Positions 51,556 through 62,119 of a stretch of DNA of 64,000 nucleotides are shown one piece after another. The position numbers were made by a program, and so were the translations under genes. Within the stretch, counting starts at the first letter, position 1; each line of letters opens with the position of its first letter. The stretch is from Xanthomonas cissicola (GTDB taxonomy: Bacteria; Pseudomonadota; Gammaproteobacteria; Xanthomonadales; Xanthomonadaceae). The notes beneath the pieces were generated by a model. The model was not told where the DNA came from. It saw only the letters and a program-made list of their open reading frames with translations, and searched no databases. The stretch spans positions 1 through 64,000 of the forward strand of contig NZ_VZPL01000021.1 in the NCBI RefSeq assembly GCF_008801575.1. The letters are read 5' to 3'.

Positions 51556-53510
51556 GCCAGGCGTTCCAGCAGTTCGGCGGCTTCAGCGCGGGTGGCGTCG
51601 TCGCCGGTGGCGGCAACTTCCAGCAGCAGGCCGCGCGCGGTGTCCTTGTCGCCCAGGTCCAGGTAGGCCGCTGCCAGTTCCAGGCGATCGCGCCCGGCCG
51701 AGGCGACGTCCCGGCTGCTGGCCGACGGGCTGGGCGCGGCACCCGGTGTCGCAGGCGAACGCTCGAAATCCAGGCTGTCTTGCGTGGCCACCGCGACAGG
51801 GGACACCGCAGACGGGACATCGCGGATCGTAGGCGCGACGTCTGCGTGGCTCGTCTCCACGGCCTCGGACGCCAGGTGCGGCGGAGCCTGCGCCTCGTCG
51901 ACGGGCGTGGTGTGCGGCGCCGGCGTTGCCGCCACCGGCGGCGTGGCACGCAGCGCACGCCAATCGTCGCTATTGACCGCCGTGGGCGCAGCAGCCGGTT
52001 CGGACGGCAGCGGCTCGCGACGCAGCACGTCCGATAACGGTTGGTGCGCGTCCTGGGCGCGCTCTTCGTCGCGCAGATCGGCCTGCTCGAATTCGGTCTC
52101 GTGCACCACATCGCACTCGCTGGGCTCGGCGGTTTGCGTCGCCTCTTGCGGTTCGGCGGCCTGCACCGGCGCGCCAGGCAGGACGAAGTCGAACTGCCGA
52201 CGCGGCAACGGCGGCAGCGGTGAGGGCTTGCGACGACGCGCGGCCAGCCACGCCACCACGGCAGCGACGATCAACACCAGCCCGCCGATCAACCACAGCG
52301 GAAAACCGCCCCCCTGTTGCGCGGCCGCAGGGGTTTCCGACAGGCGCTTCTGTGCAGCCGCCAGATCGCTGTCCTTCATGGCGATCAGCGCTTGCTGTTG
52401 CTGCTTGAGCTTTTCCAGATCCGCCACGCGGCTCCGCAGGTCCTGCAACTCCGCATCGCGGGTGGCGATGTCTTCCTTGGCCTGCTGCAACTGTTGATTG
52501 GCCGCCATCTCGCCCTCGCCTTCGGCACCGGTGCCGGACGTAACGCCGGCCTTGTTGGTCTGACTCGCCACTGCAGGGGCGATTTCGAGCCGCGCGCCGT
52601 TGCCGGCCGCTGCGGCAGGCGTGGCGGGCGGCGGCGTTGCGGCGGCGGCAGTGCCGGCTTCGGCAGGCTGCGGCACCGCCGATCGCGCCTGCCGCCACTG
52701 GGCGGCCTGCTCACGCACCATGACCGCCGCTTCGGCTGCACCGACCTGGGCAAGCGCATCTTCCTGCGGCGTGCGCAGCACCGCGCCCTGCTTCAGGCGG
52801 TTGATGTTGCCGTTGATGAAGGCGTCCGGGTTGGTGCGCAGCAACGCCAGCATGGTCTGGTCCAGCGATTGCCCGCTGGAACGCGCCACCCCCGCGGCGA
52901 TCTCCGACAAGGTCTGGCCCGCGCGCACGGCCGGCAACGCATCGCCGGCCTGCGTGGCAGCCGCAGCAGATGCACTGGCAGTTGCACGCGCGGCGGGTTC
53001 GGTCCTGGCGTTGTCTTGCGCGGCGCGGTCGGCGACCGGCGCCGGCTCGCGTGCAATCGCATTGCTGGAACCGGCACGCGGCGCTTCGATGGCCGGCTCG
53101 GCAATCGCGGCCGCGGTGTTGGGCGCATCGACCAAGGCGGAATATTCGCGCACCAGCCGGCCCTGGCCCCACTCCACTTCGATCAGGAAGTTGATCGCCG
53201 GCTGGTCCACCGCCTGGCTGCTGGTCACGCGGATCACCGCACGCCCGCGCGCGTCCTGCGCGAACTGGAACTGCAGATTGCTGACCAGCCCTTGCGGGCG
53301 CTCCAGGCCGACCCGCGCGAAGGTAGTGGCCGATGCCAGTGCCACACGCGCGCTGTCGAGTTCGCCCGGCTCGTTGGAGATGACCGGAATCTCGGCCACC
53401 AGCGGTTGCCCGGGCCTGGACAGCACCCGGATATCGCCCAGTCCCAACGCCATTGCAGCGCCGCTGCAGGCCATCAGCAGCAACGCACCTATGCCTTGTA
53501 TCGGACGCAT
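51552..53510 (-). CDS. fimV: FimV/HubP-type polar pilus assembly protein
   Basis: A 652-residue protein. Signal peptide (LLLMACSGAAMA), then the FimV N-terminal domain (LGLGDIRVLSRPGQPLVAEIPV). A LysM peptidoglycan-binding motif lies at about residues 210-260 (GQTLSEIAAGVA...LKQGAVLRTP). A coiled coil (LQDLRSRVADLEKLKQQQQ), one transmembrane helix (WLIGGLVLIVAAVVAWLA) and a long cytoplasmic acidic part follow. The end is a TPR-like FimV C-terminal domain (AAYLDLGDKDTARGLL). It needs no exact start; ATG at 53510 is best, with a G-rich site. Role: type IV pili/twitching and polar organisation. Confidence 0.9.
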   Translation of the reverse strand: MRPIQGIGALLLMACSGAAMALGLGDIRVLSRPGQPLVAEIPVISNEPGELDSARVALASATTFARVGLERPQGLVSNLQFQFAQDARGRAVIRVTSSQAVDQPAINFLIEVEWGQGRLVREYSALVDAPNTAAAIAEPAIEAPRAGSSNAIAREPAPVADRAAQDNARTEPAARATASASAAAATQAGDALPAVRAGQTLSEIAAGVARSSGQSLDQTMLALLRTNPDAFINGNINRLKQGAVLRTPQEDALAQVGAAEAAVMVREQAAQWRQARSAVPQPAEAGTAAAATPPPATPAAAAGNGARLEIAPAVASQTNKAGVTSGTGAEGEGEMAANQQLQQAKEDIATRDAELQDLRSRVADLEKLKQQQQALIAMKDSDLAAAQKRLSETPAAAQQGGGFPLWLIGGLVLIVAAVVAWLAARRRKPSPLPPLPRRQFDFVLPGAPVQAAEPQEATQTAEPSECDVVHETEFEQADLRDEERAQDAHQPLSDVLRREPLPSEPAAAPTAVNSDDWRALRATPPVAATPAPHTTPVDEAQAPPHLASEAVETSHADVAPTIRDVPSAVSPVAVATQDSLDFERSPATPGAAPSPSASSRDVASAGRDRLELAAAYLDLGDKDTARGLLLEVAATGDDATRAEAAELLERLA

Positions 53511-54054
53511 CGCGCCCCCGCCCCTATGTTTCATGGGCATCAATATAGCCGCTGGATGAGCGAAAAAGTCGGTGCCGTGACGCAGAGCGCTGCGACGGCG
53601 ACACTGCCGCAGTGCGGCATGCATGCGTGGCCAATGCAAACCGGCACGCGCTGATGGGCGATGACACTGCGCGAGGCATCAAGCGTGCAACGGCTTGTCG
53701 GCAGCTTGCGTGGTGCGAGGCGACACGCGCACGTGCGTATGTCTGCAGGCGCGCGATGGGCAGCGCGCCTGCAGGTTGAACTTTGGTTGAGAATCGAGCC
53801 GACCTTCCACGCGCCGACCTGCACCCTGGTCGACCTGCACCCTGCCGGAGCGCTTGCGCGCGGTGAGCCTCTTTGGAAAGCATCGTCGCGCGCCGGAACG
53901 CTCCAGCACGTGCACGGCGGTCCAGAACGCCAACAACACGTCTCGACCGGTCGTCATGCGGGTGCGGACCGCGCGCTCGGCACCGCTGTGGCCGGGTGAT
54001 GCCTGCACCGGCCACGCCCGCACAGCGGCTGCGCGGTCGCTTTTATCGCGACCC
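53511..54054. other. Intergenic region with strong hairpin and tandem repeat
   Basis: 545 bp between asd and fimV without a convincing gene. It holds a perfect 12-bp inverted repeat with an 8-nt loop (53743-53774, arms CTGCAGGCGCGC/GCGCGCCTGCAG). It also has a 14-bp direct repeat CGACCTGCACCCTG at 53815-53828 and 53831-53844. Neither arm is followed by a T-tract. It should carry the fimV promoter; a small RNA is possible. Confidence 0.55.
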
Positions 54055-55080
<1,026 letters not shown>

Positions 55081-55163
55081 GAGTTTGTCTTTATCGAAAG
55101 GAGAAATGAGGAAGCACTGCGCGCTGGGTTCGGGGAACCTCCAACGCTGGCCGCGGAGGTTCC

Positions 55164-56237
55164 CTATCGTTTGGTCGAAATGCCGCCGGTGACGCCGGTT
55201 TTTTTCGCGTCCACGCCGGTGCCGCCACGTTTGGCAGCGGCAACTGCATCGGTATTGAGCGCGCTCGGCGGATTGCCGGCATGCGGGCCCTTGCCCAGCG
55301 CAGCGACCAGGTTGTCGACCGCCAGTTGCACCATGGCGCGGCGCGTGGCCAGGCTGGCGCTGCCGATATGCGGGGTGAGCACCACGTTATTGAGCGCCAG
55401 CAGCTCCGGCCGCACGCGCGGCTCGCCCTCGTAGACATCCAGGCCGGCGCCAGCCAAACGCCCGTTGGCCAGCGCATCGGCCAGCGCCAGCTCATCGACG
55501 ATGCCGCCGCGCGCGATGTTCACCAGTGTGGCGGTGGCGCGCATCTTGCCCAGCGCCGCCGCGTCGACGATGTGGTGCGAGTCCTTGGTGTATGGCAACA
55601 CCAGCACCAGATGATCGGACTGCGCCAGTAGGGTGTCGAAATCCACGTACCGTGCGCCCAGCGCCTGTTCGGTAGCGGCCGGCAACTGGCTGCGGTTGTG
55701 ATACAGCACGCGCATGCCGAAGCCGTGCGCGCCGCGCCGTGCGATGCCCTGCCCGATCCGGCCCATGCCCAGGATGCCGAGCGTGCTGCCATGGATATCG
55801 GCACCGAGCATGGTCTTGAACGACCATTGCCCCCATTGCCCGTCGCGCAGCCAGCGCTCGGATTCGGTGATGCGGCGCGCGGTGGCCATCAGCAACGCAA
55901 AGCCGAGATCGGCCGTGGTTTCGGTGAGCACGTCGGGCGTGTTGCTGGCCAGGATGCCGGCCGCGCTCAGCGCATCCAGATCCAGATTGTTGTAACCCAC
56001 GCCGACATTGGCGATGGCGCGCAGCTGCGGCGCCGCTGCGATTTCGGTTGCGCCGATGCGCTCGTTGAGGGTGACCAGGGCGCCGTCCAGCGGTGCCAGC
56101 TGCGCGGCCAGTTCGGCCGGCGAATACGCGCTGACGCGCTGCGTGGTGGTCAGCTCGAAATGCTCGCCCAGCTGCGCGACGACATCGTCGAACAACGGCT
56201 GGCTGACCCACACCCTGGCGCGACGGCCGTCAGACAT
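55164..56237 (-). CDS. 2-hydroxyacid dehydrogenase (D-glycerate dehydrogenase-like)
   Basis: A 357-residue NAD(P)-dependent D-2-hydroxyacid dehydrogenase. The cofactor motif is [15 protein letters not shown]. Catalytic Arg is in [11 protein letters not shown], Glu in DVYEGEPRV and His in [16 protein letters not shown] is a family segment. Close to glyoxylate/hydroxypyruvate reductases, but substrate is not fixed. The C-terminus carries a Gly/Lys/Thr-rich tail of about 30 residues not part of the fold. ATG overlaps the aroC stop by 8 bp. Confidence 0.93.
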   Translation of the reverse strand: MSDGRRARVWVSQPLFDDVVAQLGEHFELTTTQRVSAYSPAELAAQLAPLDGALVTLNERIGATEIAAAPQLRAIANVGVGYNNLDLDALSAAGILASNTPDVLTETTADLGFALLMATARRITESERWLRDGQWGQWSFKTMLGADIHGSTLGILGMGRIGQGIARRGAHGFGMRVLYHNRSQLPAATEQALGARYVDFDTLLAQSDHLVLVLPYTKDSHHIVDAAALGKMRATATLVNIARGGIVDELALADALANGRLAGAGLDVYEGEPRVRPELLALNNVVLTPHIGSASLATRRAMVQLAVDNLVAALGKGPHAGNPPSALNTDAVAAAKRGGTGVDAKKTGVTGGISTKR

Positions 56238-57333
56238 CGACCTGACCGGGAATGCGCGGCGACACCTCACCTACATCGCCGCACTGCGCACGGTGGCGCA
56301 GCGCCTGGTCCATCAGCACCAGCGCCATCATCGCCTCGGCGATCGGGGTGGCGCGGATGCCCACGCACGGGTCGTGCCGGCCGGTGGTGATCACATCGAC
56401 CACGCTGCCATCGGCATCCACCGTGGCGCCGGGCAGGCGCAGGCTGGAGGTGGGCTTGAGCACCATCGAGGCGGTGACCGCCTGGCCAGTGGAGATCCCG
56501 CCCAGGATGCCGCCGGCATGGTTACTGAGAAAGCCTTCCGGGGTGATCAGGTCGCGGTGTTCGGTGCCCTTCTGCGCGGCGCTGGCGAAGCCGTCGCCGA
56601 TCTCCACGCCCTTGACCGCATTGATGCTCATCAACGCAGCGGCAAGTTCGGCATCGAGCTTGCCGTAGATCGGCTCGCCCCAGCCTGCGGGCACGCCGCC
56701 GGCCACCACGTCCACGCGCGCACCGACCGAATCGCCGGATTTACGCAGCGCGTCCATATAGGTTTCCAGCTCCGGCACCTGCGCGGCATGCGGCCAGAAA
56801 AACGGGTTGTCTTCCACCGCATCCCAGTCGAAACCAGCGGGACGGATCTCGCCCAGCTGCGACAGGAACCCACGCACCAGCACGCCATACCGTTGCTTGA
56901 GCCACTTCTTGGCGATCACGCCCGCGGCGACGCGCATGGTGGTTTCGCGCGCCGACGAGCGCCCGCCGCCGCGCGGATCGCGAATGCCGTACTTCTGCCA
57001 GTAGGTGTAATCCGCATGGCCCGGACGGAACTGCTGGGCGATGTTGCTGTAATCCTTGCTGCGCTGATCGGTATTGCGGATCAGCAAGCCGATCGGCGTG
57101 CCGGTGGTACGGCCTTCGTACACGCCGGACAGGATCTCGATCTCATCGGCCTCGCGGCGCGCCGAGGTGTGCCGGCTCTTGCCGCTGGCACGGCGCTGCA
57201 GATCGTGGGTGAACTCTTCCGGCGCAATCTCCAGGCCGGGAGGGCAGCCGTCGACGACGCAGCCGATCGCCGGCCCGTGCGATTCGCCAAAGGTGGTGAC
57301 AGTGAACAGCTTGCCGAACGAATTGGCACTCAT
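56230..57333 (-). CDS. aroC: Chorismate synthase
   Basis: A 367-residue FMN-dependent enzyme forming chorismate, precursor of aromatic amino acids. Family signatures are [29 protein letters not shown]-type ([16 protein letters not shown]) and [16 protein letters not shown]. It supplies the pathway that the trp genes nearby use. ATG at 57333, 10 bp after prmB. Confidence 0.98.
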   Translation of the reverse strand: MSANSFGKLFTVTTFGESHGPAIGCVVDGCPPGLEIAPEEFTHDLQRRASGKSRHTSARREADEIEILSGVYEGRTTGTPIGLLIRNTDQRSKDYSNIAQQFRPGHADYTYWQKYGIRDPRGGGRSSARETTMRVAAGVIAKKWLKQRYGVLVRGFLSQLGEIRPAGFDWDAVEDNPFFWPHAAQVPELETYMDALRKSGDSVGARVDVVAGGVPAGWGEPIYGKLDAELAAALMSINAVKGVEIGDGFASAAQKGTEHRDLITPEGFLSNHAGGILGGISTGQAVTASMVLKPTSSLRLPGATVDADGSVVDVITTGRHDPCVGIRATPIAEAMMALVLMDQALRHRAQCGDVGEVSPRIPGQVDV

Positions 57334-57343
57334 GCGCGCAGGC

Positions 57344-58270
57344 TCATCGCTGCGCGGCCAGCTCGGCGATGCGGGCGCCGTGGGCGATCAATTCGCGGCA
57401 TTCCACCGCGAAGATGCCCATCTGCCCGACCTTGAACTCGACCCAGGCCAGATCCACTTCCGGCAACAGCCTGACCAGGTGCTGCTCGGATTCGCCCACT
57501 TCGCAGATCAGCAAGCCGTCTTCGCTCAGGTGCTGCGGCGCATCGCGCAGGATTTTCAGCACCAGGTCCAGGCCATCGTCGCCGGCACGCAGGCCGAGTT
57601 CGGGCTCGTAGGAATACTCCTGCGGCAGCGCGTCGGTTTCCTCGTTGGTCACGTAGGGCGGGTTGGTGACGATCAGGTCGTACTGGCGACCGCCCAGACC
57701 GCTGAACAGGTCCGACTTGAGCAAGGTGACGTTGTCGGCATGCAGGCGCGCCTTGTTTTCGGCCGCCAGCGCCAGCGCATCGTCGCTGATGTCCACGCCA
57801 TCCACATCCCACTGCGGGTTGTAGTGGCCCATCGCAATGGCGATACAGCCCGAACCGGTGCACAGGTCCAGCGCTCGGGTCACTTCGCGGCCGCCCAGCC
57901 AGGGCTCGAAGCCGGTTTCGATCAGTTCGGCGATCGGCGAACGCGGCACCAGCGCACGCGCATCGCTCTTGAAACTCAGGCCGGCAAACCAGGCCTCGCC
58001 GGTCAGGTACGCCGCCGGCACGCGCTCGCTGATGCGGCGCTCGAACAGGCCGAGCACCTGCTCTTTTTCCGAGCGCAGCAAGCGCGCCTGGCCATAGGCC
58101 GGGCCCAGATCGTGCGGCAGATGCAGGCTGTGCAGGACCAGTTGGGTGGCTTCGTCCAACGCATTGTCGTAGCTGTGGCCGAAGGTCAGACCGGCTGCAT
58201 TGAAACGGCTGGTGCCGTAGCGGATCAGGTCGATGATGGTGTGCAGTTCGTCGGCCGCGGCGGCAGTCAT
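57344..58270 (-). CDS. prmB: Ribosomal protein L3 N5-glutamine methyltransferase
   Basis: A 308-residue SAM methyltransferase. [15 protein letters not shown] binds SAM and [11 protein letters not shown] contains the glutamine-specific NPPY. The [17 protein letters not shown] segment is PrmB-typical. Substrate is Gln of L3 by family knowledge. It is paired with aroC, as in many gammaproteobacteria. Divergent from the SCO-like gene over 80 bp. Confidence 0.95.
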   Translation of the reverse strand: MTAAAADELHTIIDLIRYGTSRFNAAGLTFGHSYDNALDEATQLVLHSLHLPHDLGPAYGQARLLRSEKEQVLGLFERRISERVPAAYLTGEAWFAGLSFKSDARALVPRSPIAELIETGFEPWLGGREVTRALDLCTGSGCIAIAMGHYNPQWDVDGVDISDDALALAAENKARLHADNVTLLKSDLFSGLGGRQYDLIVTNPPYVTNEETDALPQEYSYEPELGLRAGDDGLDLVLKILRDAPQHLSEDGLLICEVGESEQHLVRLLPEVDLAWVEFKVGQMGIFAVECRELIAHGARIAELAAQR

Positions 58271-58350
58271 GGCAACAACTAAAGAGGAATCGGCCCCCGA
58301 TTATAGAGGTCGGATCGGTATCATGAGCGTCCGTTGCACTGGAAACCGCC

Positions 58351-59001
58351 ATGTTCAATCGCAATACCGGCATCGTGCTGCTGGTGGCCCTGGCCGCTGG
58401 CCTGGGGATGTTGCTGGGCCAGAAGTTCCTTGGCGGCGCGCCCAGTTCGCCATGGCCACCCACCAGGACCATCACCTTTTATCCGCAGCCGCGCCCGCTG
58501 CCGCAATTCAGCCTGCGCCAGTCCGACGGCACCCAACTGGTGCCCGGCGAGCTCAAGGGACATTGGACGCTGGTGTTTCTGGGCTTCACGTTCTGCCCCG
58601 ATGTCTGCCCCACCACCTTGACCGATCTGGCGGTGGCGCAACAGCAATGGGAAGCTCTTCCCGATGGCTTGCGCCCGCGCGTGCTGTTCGTGTCGGTGGA
58701 CCCGCAGCGCGATCCGCCTGCGCGCCTGGGCGAGTACGCGCATGCCTTCCACAAGGACACCCTGGCCGCCACTGCCGACGTGCCGGCGCTGGAGCGCTTC
58801 GCCACCGCGCTGGGCTTCGTGTTCCAAAAGGTCCCTGGCAAGGGCTATGCGCAAAATCCCAACGACTACAGCATGGACCACTCGGCCGGCATCGCCGTGC
58901 TCGATCCGCAGGGCCGCCTGGCCGGCCTGATCCGCCCCCCGCTCGACCCGAAGGCGATTGCCGCCGACCTCCAACAGCTGACCAAGGTAACCGCTCCGTG
59001 A
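58351..59001 (+). CDS. SCO1/SenC family copper protein
   Basis: A 216-residue protein with an N-terminal membrane anchor ([17 protein letters not shown]) and a thioredoxin fold. Copper/thiol motif FCPDVCPTT (Cys82, Cys86) and His177 ([12 protein letters not shown]) are the SCO ligand set. The usual role is CuA assembly in cytochrome oxidase or periplasmic thiol redox. Stop overlaps the psd GTG (GTGA). Confidence 0.93.
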   Translation: MFNRNTGIVLLVALAAGLGMLLGQKFLGGAPSSPWPPTRTITFYPQPRPLPQFSLRQSDGTQLVPGELKGHWTLVFLGFTFCPDVCPTTLTDLAVAQQQWEALPDGLRPRVLFVSVDPQRDPPARLGEYAHAFHKDTLAATADVPALERFATALGFVFQKVPGKGYAQNPNDYSMDHSAGIAVLDPQGRLAGLIRPPLDPKAIAADLQQLTKVTAP

Positions 59002-59840
59002 GTCTTGTCACTTCCCTGACCTACGTGCTGCCGCACCGGCTGCTGTCGTCGCTGGCACGCGCGCTGGCCTATTCGCAGACACCGTCCACCAAGCAGTGGT
59101 TGATCGACACGGTGACGCGCAAGTTCGGTGTCGATCTGAGTGAAGCGCAGGAGCCGGATCCGCGCGCCTACCCCACCTTCAACGCGTTTTTTACCCGCGC
59201 CTTGAAGCCCGGCGCGCGCGTGCCGGATGCCGACCCTTCGGCAGTGCTGATGCCGGCCGACGGCCGCATCAGCCAGCTCGGCCCGGTCGAGAACGGCCGC
59301 ATTTTCCAGGCCAAGGGGCAGTCGTTCACTGCTGCAGAATTGCTCGGCGACGAAGCCGCGGCAGCGCCATTCAACGACGGCGTGTTCGCCACCGTGTATC
59401 TGTCGCCCAAGGACTACCACCGCGTGCATATGCCGTGGACCGGCACCCTGCGCGAAACCGTGCATGTGCCCGGCCGGCTGTTCAGTGTGGGCCCGGATGC
59501 AGTGCGCAAGGTGCCGCGCCTGTTCGCGCGCAACGAGCGGCTGGTGTGTCACTTCGACACCGAGTTCGGCCCGATGGCTTCGGTGATGGTTGGCGCGTTA
59601 TTGGTCTCGGGCGTGGAGACGGTCTGGAGCGGCGTGGAGATTCCGCGCTATGGCGACCGCATCACGCGCAAGGACTATCGCGGCAAGGGCGTCGTGCTGG
59701 AGAAGTTCGCGGAGATGGCGCGCTTCAACTACGGCTCGACCGTGATCGTGTTGCTGCCGCCGGGTGTGGCCACGCTCGATGGCGGACTTGCGGCCGAAAC
59801 ATCGGTTCGTCTTGGCCAGGCACTCGCCCGTCGTCAGTGA
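58998..59840 (+). CDS. psd: Phosphatidylserine decarboxylase proenzyme
   Basis: A 280-residue membrane-associated enzyme making phosphatidylethanolamine. The self-cleavage site is Gly-Ser in [14 protein letters not shown], which yields the pyruvoyl group on Ser. Other motifs are [17 protein letters not shown] and [16 protein letters not shown] start at 58998 overlaps the SCO stop. Confidence 0.96.
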   Translation: MSLVTSLTYVLPHRLLSSLARALAYSQTPSTKQWLIDTVTRKFGVDLSEAQEPDPRAYPTFNAFFTRALKPGARVPDADPSAVLMPADGRISQLGPVENGRIFQAKGQSFTAAELLGDEAAAAPFNDGVFATVYLSPKDYHRVHMPWTGTLRETVHVPGRLFSVGPDAVRKVPRLFARNERLVCHFDTEFGPMASVMVGALLVSGVETVWSGVEIPRYGDRITRKDYRGKGVVLEKFAEMARFNYGSTVIVLLPPGVATLDGGLAAETSVRLGQALARRQ

Positions 59841-59856
59841 ATTGCAACGACGCGTC

Positions 59857-59880
59857 GTAGGAGCGGACCTGGCGCGGCCA
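59857..59880 (+). repeat. REP element, single unit
   Basis: Unit beginning GTAGGAGCGGACCTGGCGCG, 17 bp past the psd stop. It matches the GTAG-headed REP family of the Xanthomonas/Stenotrophomonas group. The tail GCATTCCCGAC repeats after another unit at 60032. Confidence 0.7.
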
Positions 59881-59970
59881 GGCATTCCCGACGATACGCC
59901 GCCCTACGCGCACGCCATCTTGCTCAGCTTCAGATGAAGAACATCCGGCAGAAAACGGGCTATTTGCACG

Positions 59971-60059
59971 GCTTCGTCGCGGCCGGGTCCGCTCCTACCG
60001 CAACCGGGCTTGTCGTGCGCTCGCCACCATCGTAGGAGCGGACCTGGCCGCGACGAAGC
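59971..60059. repeat. Inverted pair of REP elements
   Basis: Two near-identical 28-bp units in opposite orientation (59971-59998 and 60032-60059) with one mismatch and about 33 bp between. They form a BIME-like hairpin between convergent psd and the transglycosylase gene. Confidence 0.75.
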
Positions 60060-60243
60060 ATTCCCGACAACGCGTCGCGCACCCGCGCGCCGTTTGCCAA
60101 ACCTTCGATTGAAAACACGCCGCCCGTGCCGGGCTAGCAAAAACGGCGTCCGCGCGGCTGGCCTGCCCCACGCCAGAGTTCAGGCCGATGCGCACCGCCG
60201 TCTAGAGGGTGCGGCGATCAGCACGGCACCGCCAGCGCACGGT

Positions 60244-61827
60244 TCAGCGATCGCAACCCGCCAGTTTGATGCTCTGACCCGGCTTGAGCGCATATGACGG
60301 CGCCTTCAAGTTGTTGGCCTTGGCCAGCTCCTTGATCTCGCATTGGTATTTCTGCGCAACGCGACCGAGCGTGTCGCCCCGGGCGATGGTGTAGCTGCGC
60401 ACCTGCTTGGCCTTGGGCTTGGCAACTGCCGGCTGACCGGTGGCGACGGTGGTCGGGACGCCAGCCATCTGGCTGACATCGCCTACCGCCACGCTTGGCA
60501 CGTACTCGGGTGCGCTGCTGCTGCGCACGATCGCGCTGTTGAGATCGGCAGTGATCAGGGTGCGCGCCAGATCCGCACGCGGGCCATTGACGCAGTAACG
60601 GGTGTAGAGGTTGGCGATGCGGTTGGTGGCATTGATGACCGTGCCGGCCGGAATCCAGCCATCGGATTCGTAACGCGGGTTGAGATTGCGCAGCGCACGC
60701 ATGTAGCCGTCGCGTGTGCCCATGCTGCCCAGGCAGATGGTGAGTTCGTAGATGGTGGTCGACTTGGCCAGCTTGAGCGTGGCCGGCTGCGCATCGAGCT
60801 TGGGGAAGTCCACCCCATACTGGCGCGGGTGCAGGAAGATCCACGCCGCCGCGATCACCATCGGCACGTAGTCCTTGGTTTCGGCCGGGAACTGGTTGTA
60901 GACGTCCTGATCCCAGAAGCCGCGCCCGCCGCTCTGCGAAAACACGCGCGCGGCACGGCCTTCGCCACCGTTGTAGGCGGCCAGCGCCAGTTCGATGCTG
61001 CGGTTAAGCCCGGCCATGCGCTCGTTGAGGTAGGCGGCGCTGGCTTCGGCGGCGCTGCGTGCATCGAAGCGCGTATCGAAGCCGGTGCCGTCCGGGCCCA
61101 GCCCGAAGCGACGTCCGGTGGCGGGCATGAACTGCATCAACCCGGCTGCACCAGCGCGCGAGCTTGCGTGCACCTTGCCGTTGGATTCCTTGGCCATGAT
61201 GCCGAACAGCAACGCTTCGGGAAGGCCGCGCTTCTGCCATTCCGGCCACATCACGCCGCGCAGGTTGCTGTAGTTCTCGTAGCTGGTCAGCAGCGCCGGG
61301 CGCATATCGGTGAGCCAACGCCGGATACCGGCCTGCACGGCCGGGTTGTACTGCACCATCTTGTCGAAGTCGTGGCGCTGGTCGTTGAGCAGCGTGGCGG
61401 CACGCGCGGCCTCGGGCACGCCGTTCGACGCCGGGCCGAGATGGTCCGGGTCGGCTTGCAGCAGGGTGTCGTCGTCTTCCGGATCTTCGGCGGCCGGCGC
61501 CTCGGCATCGGCGCGCGCCTTGAGCAGTCGCTTGTAGGTGGCCAACTGATTGGACACCAGGCAACCGCGCTGCTTGATGCAGGCGTCGATGATGTCTTCC
61601 ATGTCCTCCAGCGCGGCATCGCCTTCGGCAGTGCCCTTGGGGTCGGAGTTGTTCACCAGCACCAGCGCATCGCGATAGCGCTTTTCGGCGGCGGCCATGC
61701 GCGCATCGAGCGCGGCGGCCTTCTCCGTGTCGCGTTTGGAGATGGCGTGGGCGGCGGGGACGACAGACATCAGCGCCGCCACGGCCAGGACAGGCCATGG
61801 GCGCAAACCAAAATGAGCGAGCGGCAT
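60244..61827 (-). CDS. Lytic transglycosylase (SLT, MltD-like) with LysM
   Basis: A 527-residue envelope enzyme that cleaves peptidoglycan glycan strands. Signal peptide (VLAVAALMSVVPAAHA); N-terminal helical region; SLT domain with catalytic Glu in MAKESNGKVHA and AGAAGLMQFMPAT; then ALAAYNGGEGR. One LysM domain ends it (YTIARGDTLGRVAQKY). E. coli MltD has two LysM. A Ser-rich Pro/Ala linker joins them. I chose the ATG at 61827 (MPLAHFG); ribosome site weak. Confidence 0.88.
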   Translation of the reverse strand: MPLAHFGLRPWPVLAVAALMSVVPAAHAISKRDTEKAAALDARMAAAEKRYRDALVLVNNSDPKGTAEGDAALEDMEDIIDACIKQRGCLVSNQLATYKRLLKARADAEAPAAEDPEDDDTLLQADPDHLGPASNGVPEAARAATLLNDQRHDFDKMVQYNPAVQAGIRRWLTDMRPALLTSYENYSNLRGVMWPEWQKRGLPEALLFGIMAKESNGKVHASSRAGAAGLMQFMPATGRRFGLGPDGTGFDTRFDARSAAEASAAYLNERMAGLNRSIELALAAYNGGEGRAARVFSQSGGRGFWDQDVYNQFPAETKDYVPMVIAAAWIFLHPRQYGVDFPKLDAQPATLKLAKSTTIYELTICLGSMGTRDGYMRALRNLNPRYESDGWIPAGTVINATNRIANLYTRYCVNGPRADLARTLITADLNSAIVRSSSAPEYVPSVAVGDVSQMAGVPTTVATGQPAVAKPKAKQVRSYTIARGDTLGRVAQKYQCEIKELAKANNLKAPSYALKPGQSIKLAGCDR

Positions 61828-62066
61828 CGTAGGCAGTACAGCGGAAAGGCAGGCAGGGTAGCTGCCGGGGCAACATCGGGGCAAGGCAGCGGAGCCGCCG
61901 GGGTCAGTGGGCCGTTAGCTTGGTGGGCGCGATCGATGCAGGCGACACCTGCAAACCGGCTCATCGCCGCGATGATTTGAGTGAGCCTGCGGCGCAGCGT
62001 GGCGTGTGCGTGGTCGCCCGTTCGACCCAGCCTGCCTGCCAGAATCCGCTGAGTTGACGGATGGCG

Positions 62067-62093
62067 TTGCCCGCCGGGATTGCCCGCTAGAAT
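62067..62093 (+). promoter_or_regulatory. Possible promoter of the HerA-like gene
   Basis: TTGCCC (62067), 15 bp, TAGAAT (62088-62093), 26 bp before the ATG. The -10 is good, the -35 and spacing poor. Confidence 0.3.
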
Positions 62094-62119
62094 CGGCCCT
62101 TTCCCACCGGATCAGCGCA

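Noticed and set aside
58998-59840. YGST instead of LGST in phosphatidylserine decarboxylase
   Set aside because: The Gly-Ser cleavage pair is kept and the first residue varies in the family, so no defect is implied.
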